Below are positions 1 to 7,232 of a stretch of 64,000 nucleotides of DNA, one piece after another (the stretch's first letter is position 1; the number at the start of each line of letters is the position of its first letter). The DNA lies in NCBI RefSeq assembly GCF_910594985.1, contig NZ_CAJVCE010000001.1:248001-312000 (forward strand). Reading direction: 5' to 3'. Origin of the DNA: Paenibacillus allorhizosphaerae. GTDB taxonomy: Bacteria; Bacillota; Bacilli; Paenibacillales; NBRC-103111. The translations under genes and the position numbers were made by a program. The notes beneath the pieces were generated by a model. That model ran no database searches. It was given only the letters and a program-made list of their open reading frames with translations, and had not been told where the DNA came from.

Positions 1-400
1 CGGCACGCGATGCCCATGCGTCGTGCGAAATGCCCCCTGACTCCGTGAGACGCTGCTCCAGTATCCACATCTCCTTGCGGTCACGCCCTGCCAACAGACG
101 CCGGGTGTCGGCGCAAAGCGAGCAGCCGGACAAACCGGGTCGAACCATCGGTCCGACCACACCTTCACCGAACGCAACATAGCCGCGAAGCCATGGAATG
201 CCTGCTTGCCGAAGCAACTTTTCCGCTTCCCTATGAACGGAAGGATGCCACGCATCGTGCAATACCAAGGCAAAGTCGACCGTTTCCGGCACGCCTTCCT
301 TGAAATCCCTCAGTCGTACAATCCGGCATTGGGCGGTCAACTCATAACTGACAAGATCCGCTAACCCACCCTCTCCGATGACGGCCACTACTTTGTTCAC
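1..400 (-). CDS. TOMM precursor leader-binding / cyclodehydratase protein (partial)
   Basis: The 3' part of this gene lies outside the window. About 133 residues are visible from a GTG start, which overlaps the stop of the preceding maturation gene by 4 nt (GTGA) and implies translational coupling. The N-terminus has a Rossmann-like start (VVAVIGEGGLADL), and further on there is a GP-x7-GCSLCADTRR stretch. The C-x2-C after a GP motif is typical of the E1-like/Ocin-ThiF proteins that bind the leader peptide of thiazole/oxazole-modified microcins. In related Bacillus clusters this partner is fused to or followed by a YcaO cyclodehydratase domain, so YcaO would be expected just left of the window. 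Role inferred: presenting the Cys-rich precursor for heterocyclisation in the cytoplasm. Confidence 0.72.
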   Translation of the reverse strand, partial: MNKVVAVIGEGGLADLVSYELTAQCRIVRLRDFKEGVPETVDFALVLHDAWHPSVHREAEKLLRQAGIPWLRGYVAFGEGVVGPMVRPGLSGCSLCADTRRLLAGRDRKEMWILEQRLTESGGISHDAWASRA

Positions 401-2328
401 CGGGATTCCCCCTCTCGCAGCAAGACGCCATACACACCTTTGAGCTCTTCTTTCAAAAACGGCTCTACGGCCAAATTCGCTACATAAAGCTTCGTATTGT
501 TATTGTTCAAGATTTGTAAAGCTTCCTGTAAAGCGGCTTGCGCGTCTTTTTCGCTCGAAGGAACCGCTAGGTCGACCGTGGTTTCTCCCGCAAGCCTTAC
601 AGCCGAAGTTTCCAGCACGTGAACCGCATTGTGACCGGAACCGCTCTGTATCCTCAGCAGGGCTGCCTTCAACGCATTCTCAAGTGCAAGCTTTGGATTT
701 AAGCCGATACTGCCGAACCAACCATCGCCGGTGCCGACCCATACGACCGGGAATCCTGATACAGCCTCGCCCAAACCAATGACCGGTGCTCCCCTCATGG
801 TGGTCAAAGCATGCAAATAATACCGGCACCGTTCATCTTCTACCTTGTTTAATCGTACTCGAGTAACAGCATGCTGCCTTACTGTAAGTTGTATTGCCAG
901 CCGCTTGGCCAGATGGGCTTGCAAGCCGCGAATAATTCCTTCCGCAGCCGTTTCCCCTGCGCCGATGCCGACGATTTCATTCGTGCGAACGAGCCTTTCG
1001 GCCAAACGCGATACATATGCTTCAATCCCGATCAATCCAGCTTCCCGCCGCGCCTCCTCGTGCGTCAAGCCGGAACCAATCAGCGCCGGCAGCAGTTCGG
1101 CAGGACCTTCCGATAACGGATCGACCGCCTGGACGCGGCACAGGGACAGCGGAAGCTGCCTCAAATCTCCCTCTTCCCAAATATGAAATATGCCGGATTG
1201 CGGCGATGTCAGACCGCTCCAATAAGCAAGCAATCGGTTGGATGCATGAATGCTCGAGCTTTGTTCGTCCCTGTCAAGCGCATCAAGTTGAAGCCTGGAT
1301 AAATGTACCGCCTGCAGTGCTTCGCTTCCATGAACGAATGGATGCGGAATGAACGAATGCCAGCTTCCTTCCAACGTTTCCAAATCCAGCAGAAAAAACA
1401 AGTTTCTAGACTCGGATTGTCCGGTAACCGTCTTGAACAGCTCAAACGTAATCACGTTCGAAAGCATGGCTCCTGCTGTGGAAGAGTACCAATGCAGCTC
1501 CGGGTCCTTATAAACAGCGGGTTGGTGGACCCGACGCCATGCCGATTCCCAGCCCCCCTTGGACTGCGGATGAATAACCGGACCTGCCATTCCCGTCTGA
1601 TACAGGCACATGGCCGGCAACAAAATCTTTTCCTCCGCTATACAAGCAGCCTGAAGAAGCCGAAATGGTTCCAGATTGCCCTCTTGAGAAACGTAAAGAA
1701 TCGCTTGGTAGGGCCGTACGGCTTCTCTCCAGCCGTCTGCTCCTTCTTGCCGCATCTTAATCTCGTGAACAGCCGCATCCGGGTCGGTACGGCGGGCATG
1801 CTCCGCCAATTCCGCGAGCCGCTCCCGGTTTGTCGGCACCTCATCCGTGATCAATAGGTGTGGTGAAGCCAGTCCGGACTCCAGCAATGCGGAAACCAGC
1901 GAAACAAACAACGGGCCCGACCCGACCGCCAATACGCTCGTCTGCCGATAACATTGAAACCTGTACGCGCCGGAATCGCCGAAGCTTTCCAGAAAGGCGA
2001 TTTGCGCAGCGTACTTCTGGATAATCCCGCTCGTTAATTGATGCGGACGGTCTTTACTTACATCCCTGACAAAGCCTTTTTGGTATAAAACATCTGCGAT
2101 CTCATAAACCCGTTGCCGATACGGTTGCGTTAATCCTTCCGTCAACTCCGCCAACGTATACTCCCCGTTGAACATGGGAAACAGCTTTTCAATCCACCGG
2201 TCGATCATCTCGCCTTCCAACTGAAACGTCCCTACATTATTTCGGAAGTACACACCGTTGTTCGGAACCGGGAGAAAGAACGTATCCTCCTTTACTTTCA
2301 GACGTGCAGCAGGAGTTAAGCCTGTCAT
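397..2328 (-). CDS. Putative thiazole-containing bacteriocin maturation protein (Ocin-ThiF-like)
   Basis: A 643-residue cytoplasmic protein starting at ATG 2328 behind a GGAGGTG site. It resembles the large putative thiazole-containing bacteriocin maturation proteins found beside heterocycloanthracin-type precursors in Bacillus. The N-terminus (about residues 1-100) carries PqqD/wHTH-like residues (FRNNVGTFQLEG, MFNGEYTLAELTEGL). A ThiF/E1-like Rossmann segment follows near residue 130 (SVLAVGSGPLFVSLVSALLESG), and a YcaO-docking-like C-terminal half ends at residue 643. It sits between the precursor and the leader-binding gene and overlaps the latter by 4 nt. Biochemical role: leader recognition and assembly of the azoline-forming complex, known only by family association. 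The family assignment is by recognition of the sequence, not by search. Confidence 0.78.
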   Translation of the reverse strand: MTGLTPAARLKVKEDTFFLPVPNNGVYFRNNVGTFQLEGEMIDRWIEKLFPMFNGEYTLAELTEGLTQPYRQRVYEIADVLYQKGFVRDVSKDRPHQLTSGIIQKYAAQIAFLESFGDSGAYRFQCYRQTSVLAVGSGPLFVSLVSALLESGLASPHLLITDEVPTNRERLAELAEHARRTDPDAAVHEIKMRQEGADGWREAVRPYQAILYVSQEGNLEPFRLLQAACIAEEKILLPAMCLYQTGMAGPVIHPQSKGGWESAWRRVHQPAVYKDPELHWYSSTAGAMLSNVITFELFKTVTGQSESRNLFFLLDLETLEGSWHSFIPHPFVHGSEALQAVHLSRLQLDALDRDEQSSSIHASNRLLAYWSGLTSPQSGIFHIWEEGDLRQLPLSLCRVQAVDPLSEGPAELLPALIGSGLTHEEARREAGLIGIEAYVSRLAERLVRTNEIVGIGAGETAAEGIIRGLQAHLAKRLAIQLTVRQHAVTRVRLNKVEDERCRYYLHALTTMRGAPVIGLGEAVSGFPVVWVGTGDGWFGSIGLNPKLALENALKAALLRIQSGSGHNAVHVLETSAVRLAGETTVDLAVPSSEKDAQAALQEALQILNNNNTKLYVANLAVEPFLKEELKGVYGVLLREGESR

Positions 2329-2429
2329 CTTACACCTCCAATTTGACGCGGATTACCAATGTATGGACCTTCTATTCGTTATTATATGTACGTTAATTCG
2401 TCCCACATGCTATCCCGTAAACAAGTAAA

Positions 2430-2460
2430 TGCCCCCGACAGCAATTGCTGTACGGGGGCA
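2430..2460 (-). terminator. Hairpin between TOMM precursor and maturation gene
   Basis: A near-perfect inverted repeat (TGCCCCCG.ACAGCAA and its complement, one-base bulge) lies 30 nt after the precursor stop and about 100 nt before the maturation gene. On the minus strand the downstream stretch is only moderately T-rich (ATTTACTTGTTT). It is therefore probably a leaky terminator or mRNA-stabilising stem that gives excess precursor over enzyme. Confidence 0.6.
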
Positions 2461-2489
2461 CGTTTCTTGCGTAAATCTTGAAGCAGCAA

Positions 2490-2837
2490 TTAACGGCAAC
2501 GATGGGAGCAAAAGCCACCGCAACGTATGCCTCCGCAGCGAAAAGCGGCGCAGCGAATGCCGGCACAACTGAAAGCGCCGCAGAAACCGACGCAGTTGCT
2601 GCAAAAACCGACGCAGGAGCCTGCGCAGAAACCAACGCCGAAACCGCTACAGAAGCCACCGCAAACTCCGACGCAAAAACCGCCGAAACCAACGCATAGC
2701 CGTGATGGATCCACCGGATTCACGCCAACGGGGAACTGACCTGCAGGGTACTGGCTTTGTTGGTGCCAGGGAGTCATTTCGCTGGCCTGAAACTGGGAAA
2801 CGTTTAATTGTTGAAGATCATTCTGGAATTCATTCAT
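2490..2837 (-). CDS. Heterocycloanthracin/sonorensin-like TOMM precursor peptide
   Basis: A 115-residue precursor. The reading frame is open 56 codons further upstream, but the start at 2837 is fixed by GGAGGAG seven nt before the ATG and by the leader sequence (MNEFQNDLQQLNVSQFQ) typical of heterocycloanthracin-family leaders. The leader runs to about residue 48 and is followed by a Gly/Phe/Cys-rich core with 15 Cys, several Ser and no acidic residue. Core spacing is dominated by C-x3-C (CVGVC, CGGFC, CAGSC, CVGFC), shifting to x-R-C steps at the end (GIRC, AFRC, GIRC, HRC). The Cys/Ser residues would become thiazoles/oxazolines. It is followed by a hairpin and the maturation genes on the same strand. 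The product is inferred to be an exported antimicrobial; no exporter is visible in the window. Confidence 0.85.
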   Translation of the reverse strand: MNEFQNDLQQLNVSQFQASEMTPWHQQSQYPAGQFPVGVNPVDPSRLCVGFGGFCVGVCGGFCSGFGVGFCAGSCVGFCSNCVGFCGAFSCAGIRCAAFRCGGIRCGGFCSHRCR

Positions 2838-3123
2838 GATAAAATCTCCTCCATTATTTTCTAGTGGGCAACTGACTCTTGAGGTAAAAGACTCGAATTG
2901 TTTTGCACATGATTCCAATTTATGGTGTAACTCCGCATTTGTTACTGATGCATGCGCCCATTTTATAGGCATTTGTCCCGAAAAATGTACGCTTGAAGGT
3001 TTCACGCTCCCTCTAAGTATGGCCGGCTGTAAGCAAGATTTGGAAGCGGGGGGCTTTATCTTGGCGTTTCAGCACTTGGTGGTTCGCCTTAATGCGTGAG
3101 CGTCGCTGATGATTTCTGCAGAA

Positions 3124-3150
3124 CGGAAAAAACCGCGCATGGCGCGGTTT
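3124..3150 (-). terminator. Rho-independent terminator
   Basis: AACCGCGC-ATG-GCGCGGTT followed on the minus strand by TTTTTT. It lies just after the remnant NmrA-like gene and upstream of the TOMM precursor. Confidence 0.8.
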
Positions 3151-3171
3151 CTAATGGATATATGAATATAT

Positions 3172-3393
3172 TCATTTGCATGCCAGCCGAGGACGAAATC
3201 GATGACATCTTCCTGAGCTCCCTTTCTCCGCATGCGCACCCGCGCTTGTTCTTCGGTAAGACCCCACCCCTTCCGGGAAATTTGCGTTTGCCGGGTTGCG
3301 CGAGCGCGCGCGACCGCGCTGCCCTGAATGGACAAGCTGATCGACGATATGACGGCCTACGTTCCCTGTAGCACCTGTAACTAAAATGGTCAT
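3172..3393 (-). pseudogene. NmrA-like NAD(P)-binding protein, internally deleted remnant
   Basis: The start is intact: GAGGAGG precedes ATG 3393, and the protein begins with the nucleotide-binding motif MTILVTGATGNVGRHIVDQL of NmrA/atypical short-chain dehydrogenases. After about 43 residues (FPEGVG) the family similarity stops. A different frame then carries what looks like a C-terminal segment (LTEEQARVRMRRKG, about 3290-3180). Full-length relatives are about 280 residues, so most of the middle is missing and the frame is shifted. I read this as an internal deletion and a dead gene. The first 40 residues are clear; the C-terminal match is tentative. Confidence 0.65.
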
Positions 3394-3520
3394 TGTATAT
3401 CCTCCTCTATCGGGTTCATCGCAATGTCGATGAAAAATGTATCATGCGTGCCAAAGCTGTACTTCTACTTGCCAGAGGCAAGCCTGTTGAAGGGATGTCA
3501 GACGAAGCCGCGGTTCCATA

Positions 3521-3556
3521 GAAAAAGCTCCTGCCATAATGGGGAGCAGGAGCTCT
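3521..3556 (-). terminator. Rho-independent terminator of the DUF418 gene
   Basis: On the minus strand AGCTCCTGC and GCAGGAGCT flank an 11-nt loop and are followed by TTTTTC. It sits 25 nt past the stop of the membrane-protein gene. Confidence 0.85.
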
Positions 3557-3579
3557 TGCGTATTCATATATGTGCCGGG

Positions 3580-4737
3580 CTACAGGGACATCGGCTTCGA
3601 CATTGACCGTTCTTCGGACCGTCGCAGTGCCGGAACAAAGCCGTAGGTGCCTGCTCTCCACAGCCATTCGGCAGGACCCATCCTGTAACGCTTCAGCCAT
3701 GCCTTGCTGCCAACAATGAACAGCACCGTCATGATCACTGCGTAAATCATCTCCAACCAGAGCGGCGCCTGGCTTATCCGCTGTCCGAATCCGGCAACGA
3801 ATCCGGCCGTTATGATCGACTGCAGCAAATATACGGTGAGCGATAGCCGGCCGACAGCCGCCAAACCTCGAAACCGCTCGCTTCCCCATCGTCTTGCCGC
3901 CAGCACCAGCGTACAGATGTAGAAGATCGCCATGCTTTTACCGGATAAATAAGTAAAGTGGTATACCGCAAATGTGTTATAGACCGGACTTGAAATATAG
4001 TACTGCACCATCGGGATAAACAATAATACCGAAACGACCAGCGCTGCGAACTGCAAACTTCTTACCGCGGTTACATGAAAGGAACCCGAAAACCATTGCT
4101 TCTTGGCGGCAACGATGCCGACCAAATACAGGCCAACCACCTCAAAGCTGAAAATAAGGTTGTTCAGCAGTCCGATGTTCAGCAGGTAGTCCAGCCTTTG
4201 CTGCAAGGCTGGAATTTGGGTGAAGGTGCGCGGGCTGGCCGCGCCAAAGGGCGACCATGCATAAAGAAATAAGATGAGCAAAGTAAACAGACCTAGAAGA
4301 ATCAAGCTCCAAACGATGAGCGTAGCGATCGATCTTCGGTAAAAGGGAAACAGCAGCAGACCCAATAATGCATAGGAGGTCAAAATGTCCCCGAACCAAA
4401 GCAGTACGCCGTGAAGCAGCCCTATGACGAGCAGCACCAACAGGCGCCGCAGAAACAGCCTCCTCGCCGGGAGCCCCTTGCGCTCGGCGTTTTGCATAAA
4501 GATCGTAAAGCCTGCGCCGAACAGGAAAGAAAAGATCGTGTACAGCTTCGTTTGGAAAAACATATCATAGAACAGCCGCAGCAAAGCGTCGGCACCGGTA
4601 AAGGACGAGCGGAAAGCAAGTCCGTTGCCCACCATATCCGGAATATTCACGAAAAAGATGCCCAAAACGGCGAAGCCTCGCAATATATCAAGCAGTATGA
4701 GTCTAGTATGAGCAGATTCATTGGTGACTGCAGTCAT
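3580..4737 (-). CDS. DUF418 family (YeiB-like) membrane protein
   Basis: A 385-residue polytopic membrane protein starting at ATG 4737 behind GGAAGGAGAGG. The opening LDILRGFAVLGIFFVNIPDM is the hallmark of DUF418/YeiB proteins, which share an acyltransferase-3-like fold start. Roughly ten hydrophobic segments follow (for example FLFGAGFTIFM, LLGLLLFPFY, VVSVLLFIPMVQYY). The C-terminal DUF418 domain covers about residues 220-365, with GRLSLTVYLLQSI and a terminal Tyr-rich MGPAEWLWR motif. Transport or acyl-transfer roles have been suggested for the family, but no substrate is established. It stands alone with its own terminator. Confidence 0.88.
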   Translation of the reverse strand: MTAVTNESAHTRLILLDILRGFAVLGIFFVNIPDMVGNGLAFRSSFTGADALLRLFYDMFFQTKLYTIFSFLFGAGFTIFMQNAERKGLPARRLFLRRLLVLLVIGLLHGVLLWFGDILTSYALLGLLLFPFYRRSIATLIVWSLILLGLFTLLILFLYAWSPFGAASPRTFTQIPALQQRLDYLLNIGLLNNLIFSFEVVGLYLVGIVAAKKQWFSGSFHVTAVRSLQFAALVVSVLLFIPMVQYYISSPVYNTFAVYHFTYLSGKSMAIFYICTLVLAARRWGSERFRGLAAVGRLSLTVYLLQSIITAGFVAGFGQRISQAPLWLEMIYAVIMTVLFIVGSKAWLKRYRMGPAEWLWRAGTYGFVPALRRSEERSMSKPMSL

Positions 4738-4805
4738 CCGGCCTCTCCTTCCTGGAATGCTGTACGCGTTTTACTGCATTGTACCACATTATGCTTGAAG
4801 GCCGC

Positions 4806-6173
4806 TCATTTCTTCTCGCCTGCTTTTTGCGTAACGACATATTGATTGATCGCTTCCTCCGTGTTTCGGATCATCGTATTCAAATCGACTTTGCCTTCCA
4901 CGTAATCGACCAGCGCATTGTACGCAAAATTTCTCGCTCCGCCCTCGTATTTCGTAAATTGCTGCGGCGGCGCGGTCTTGCTCTTGAAGATGGCATCCAT
5001 ATGTTTTCCGTTCAAGCCCGGATTGCCGGCCATAAATTGTTTTTTTACTTGATCGCTGGCAAGCGGCGTAAATCGCCCCGTTTGTTTGGCGCTGATCGTC
5101 TGGACTTCGTCGGACGTCGCGAGGGCGATCACCTTCATCGCTTCCGCTTGATGTTTGCTGGTCGACGTCACAAGCATGAAATGCGCATCGACGGTTCCAT
5201 ATACGTTTGGCGATTCTTTATAACTCGGGTACTGAACCATATCCCAGTTCACCCCCTGCTTCTCAGCTTCGATCAGATTCGTAAGCACATTGACGGATGG
5301 CCACATCGCTACCACTTTTTCTTTGGCGAAAGCGTCAAGCGACGCCGACACACTGGTGGACTTTTTCAAATCCTGCGGTTTGTTGCCCGGGATATTGTAG
5401 ATCGCATACATCATTTCGAACATTTTTCTCCATTCCGCACTGCCAATCGCCGCCTTTTCCGTTTTGGCATCCAAATACGTAAGCGACTTGGAGAACGACA
5501 TCCGGTTCAAGCTTTCGGGGTCCAACCCGCGGTATTGGACGCCGTCCTGCATCTTTGTCACTTTTTTGGCCAGCTCGATCGTATCGTCCCAGGTCATGCC
5601 GTCCTTCGGGTAAGGAACCCCGAACTTATCGAAGATGTCTTTATTGTAATACAATGCATTGAATTGTACGGCGAGCGGCAGGGCATAGAGTCCCTTTTCG
5701 TCCTTTGCTGCGCTCACCACGACCGGATCGAACCGATTGATATCGATATTTTGCTGCTTGATGAACGGCGTCTGATCGGATAAAAAATGAAGCGGCTCCA
5801 GGCTTTTCAAATCGGCTCCATAAGTAAATATAATGTCCGGGGTTTGTCCGGCAGCAATCAGATCCTCGATTTTGCTTTTGGCCGCGTCGATTTTTTCCAA
5901 CGTCAAATGCGGGTAACGCTTCTTCAATGGTTCCGTAAAAATGAGTTTGAAATCCTCTTCAGAAATGGTCTGTCTGGCATAAAACGTAAGATGAACCGGT
6001 TCATCGCTGACGGTAGTCCGGCTCGCGTCTGTGGGATTGGCGCTGCTGCAGGAGCTCAATAACGCGATCGCGCCTATCAGAAATAAGGAAACGGGAAGCC
6101 TATTTCTCGGCTGCATCTTCGGTTTCGGCATTCCTTTGTAAGCGTTATCAATATACTCGTTTTTACGGATCAT
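4806..6173 (-). CDS. Extracellular solute-binding lipoprotein (sugar ABC family 1)
   Basis: A lipoprotein of about 455 residues. It has a basic n-region, a hydrophobic stretch (SLFLIGAIALLSSC) with a Cys lipobox, then a family 1 sugar-binding protein body with the signature YYNKDIFDKFGVPYPKDGMT. The frame is open to 6236, but a promoter I identify at 6232-6260 places transcription start near 6225. The ATG at 6173 (preceded by GGAAGGGG) or 6116 is therefore more likely than 6236. No permease genes adjoin it, so it must work with a transporter encoded elsewhere. Divergent to the AraC regulator and sharing its operator with the GH36 gene, it probably captures alpha-galactosides or a related sugar. 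Confidence 0.85.
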   Translation of the reverse strand: MIRKNEYIDNAYKGMPKPKMQPRNRLPVSLFLIGAIALLSSCSSANPTDASRTTVSDEPVHLTFYARQTISEEDFKLIFTEPLKKRYPHLTLEKIDAAKSKIEDLIAAGQTPDIIFTYGADLKSLEPLHFLSDQTPFIKQQNIDINRFDPVVVSAAKDEKGLYALPLAVQFNALYYNKDIFDKFGVPYPKDGMTWDDTIELAKKVTKMQDGVQYRGLDPESLNRMSFSKSLTYLDAKTEKAAIGSAEWRKMFEMMYAIYNIPGNKPQDLKKSTSVSASLDAFAKEKVVAMWPSVNVLTNLIEAEKQGVNWDMVQYPSYKESPNVYGTVDAHFMLVTSTSKHQAEAMKVIALATSDEVQTISAKQTGRFTPLASDQVKKQFMAGNPGLNGKHMDAIFKSKTAPPQQFTKYEGGARNFAYNALVDYVEGKVDLNTMIRNTEEAINQYVVTQKAGEKK

Positions 6174-6231
6174 CTGTTCTCGCGCCCCTTCCACTGTTAT
6201 AATATTGTTGTGGCATATATTGGATAGGCAA

Positions 6232-6299
6232 ATCATACTTCCACATTTCGCTCATTTCAACAGTAATATATAGCAAAAGGATGGTAAAATATTGTGCAT
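6232..6299 (-). promoter_or_regulatory. Promoter of solute-binding gene with AraC-type direct-repeat operator
   Basis: Minus-strand TTGAAA (6255-6260), 17-nt spacer, TATGAT (6232-6237). Directly upstream lies a 44-bp box (6256-6299) with two half-sites, GTAATATAT at 6263 and GTAAAATATTGT at 6284. They are 21 bp apart, as expected for two helical turns. The same box recurs at 9444-9487 with 36 of 44 bases identical. The position abutting -35 suggests activation by the adjacent AraC protein. Confidence 0.72.
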
Positions 6300-7169
6300 C
6301 ATAGCTACGGATTTCGCTATTCCGAAGGGGCGCGCCGGTATTTGCATCTCATTGAGACGATTGGCCGGGAATCGACGCAAAATGCGGGGTACAGCTTTGA
6401 CGGGCTCGATCGGGACGGTCACGGACTGCTGTTCCAATATACATTGTCCGGCGAGGGCAGACTGGAGCTGGGGAATACGACGTACAAGGTGCCTCGTTAT
6501 CACGGCTTTTTTGTCACGATTCCAAGCGCGCATCGCTATTACTACGATCCTTCGGTTAACGCGCCGTGGGAATTCATATGGATTAAATTAAACATCCAGG
6601 GAAGCTCCCATTATTGGCAGCATTTCGTGCAAACGTTCGGCCCGGTGGCAGCCATCAAACCGGATTCGGATTCGATCCTGCTATTGCAAAAGCTGCTGAA
6701 CGATGTCGCAGCCAAGAAATTCGCCGATTCCAAATACGATATGTCGATCCGCGTACATGAATGGCTCCTTACGCTGCTGCGGCTGTCCGAAGGCGAGAAG
6801 CATCAATCCAGCGATTTGCCGGAGCCTGTGCGTCTGGCGAAAAAATTCATCGAGGGTCACTATGGGGAACCGATGTCGCTGGATCAAATTGCAAATGCAG
6901 CTAAGCTGTCCAAGCATTATTTATGCAAAACGTTTCGCAAGTTCACGGGCACCACGCCTATCGATTATTTGCGTAAATTAAGGGTCGAGGAGGCCGTTCG
7001 GCTTTTGCAGCATACCGACATTCCGATATCGCAAATTGCGATGAAGACGGGCTTTGACAATGCGAGTTATTTCGGAAAGGTGTTCCATCAACTGGTAGGC
7101 ATTACTCCGACGGAATTTCGCGAGAGGAAGTCCGATTTGTCCGCCGATTATTTGCACATTATGAGCTAA
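6294..7169 (+). CDS. AraC family transcriptional regulator
   Basis: A 291-residue regulator read from GTG 6294 behind AAAAGGATGG. The N-terminal 150 residues form a cupin-like sugar-sensing half (LLFQYTLSGEGRLELGNTTY, then HGFFVTIPSAHRYYYDP), as in AraC/MelR/RhaS-type activators. Residues about 185-280 hold the double helix-turn-helix (MSLDQIANAAKLSKHYLCKT; IPISQIAMKTGFDNASYFGK) ending in GITPTEFRE. It is divergent to the solute-binding gene and convergent with the GH36 gene, and shared operators lie upstream of both. It probably activates both on sensing an alpha-galactoside. Its start codon lies inside the operator, so autorepression is possible. Confidence 0.9.
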   Translation: MHHSYGFRYSEGARRYLHLIETIGRESTQNAGYSFDGLDRDGHGLLFQYTLSGEGRLELGNTTYKVPRYHGFFVTIPSAHRYYYDPSVNAPWEFIWIKLNIQGSSHYWQHFVQTFGPVAAIKPDSDSILLLQKLLNDVAAKKFADSKYDMSIRVHEWLLTLLRLSEGEKHQSSDLPEPVRLAKKFIEGHYGEPMSLDQIANAAKLSKHYLCKTFRKFTGTTPIDYLRKLRVEEAVRLLQHTDIPISQIAMKTGFDNASYFGKVFHQLVGITPTEFRERKSDLSADYLHIMS

Positions 7170-7210
7170 AAGGGACTCTCCGCTCATTGCGGAAAAGTCC
7201 CTAACTTTTC
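7168..7210. terminator. Bidirectional terminator between AraC and GH36 genes
   Basis: AGGGACT and AGTCCCT (7171-7177, 7196-7202) enclose a second stem CCGC/GCGG. The stem is flanked by AAAA on the left and a CTTTTC run on the right, serving the convergent genes. Confidence 0.75.
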
Positions 7211-7232
7211 GTCGTCGTATAGCCAAGGCCAA

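Noticed and set aside
2478-2739. Pro/Gln/Lys- and Ala/Thr-rich frames on the plus strand
   Set aside because: They are the complement of the repetitive Cys/Gly-rich core of the TOMM precursor; no start signals and no independent support.
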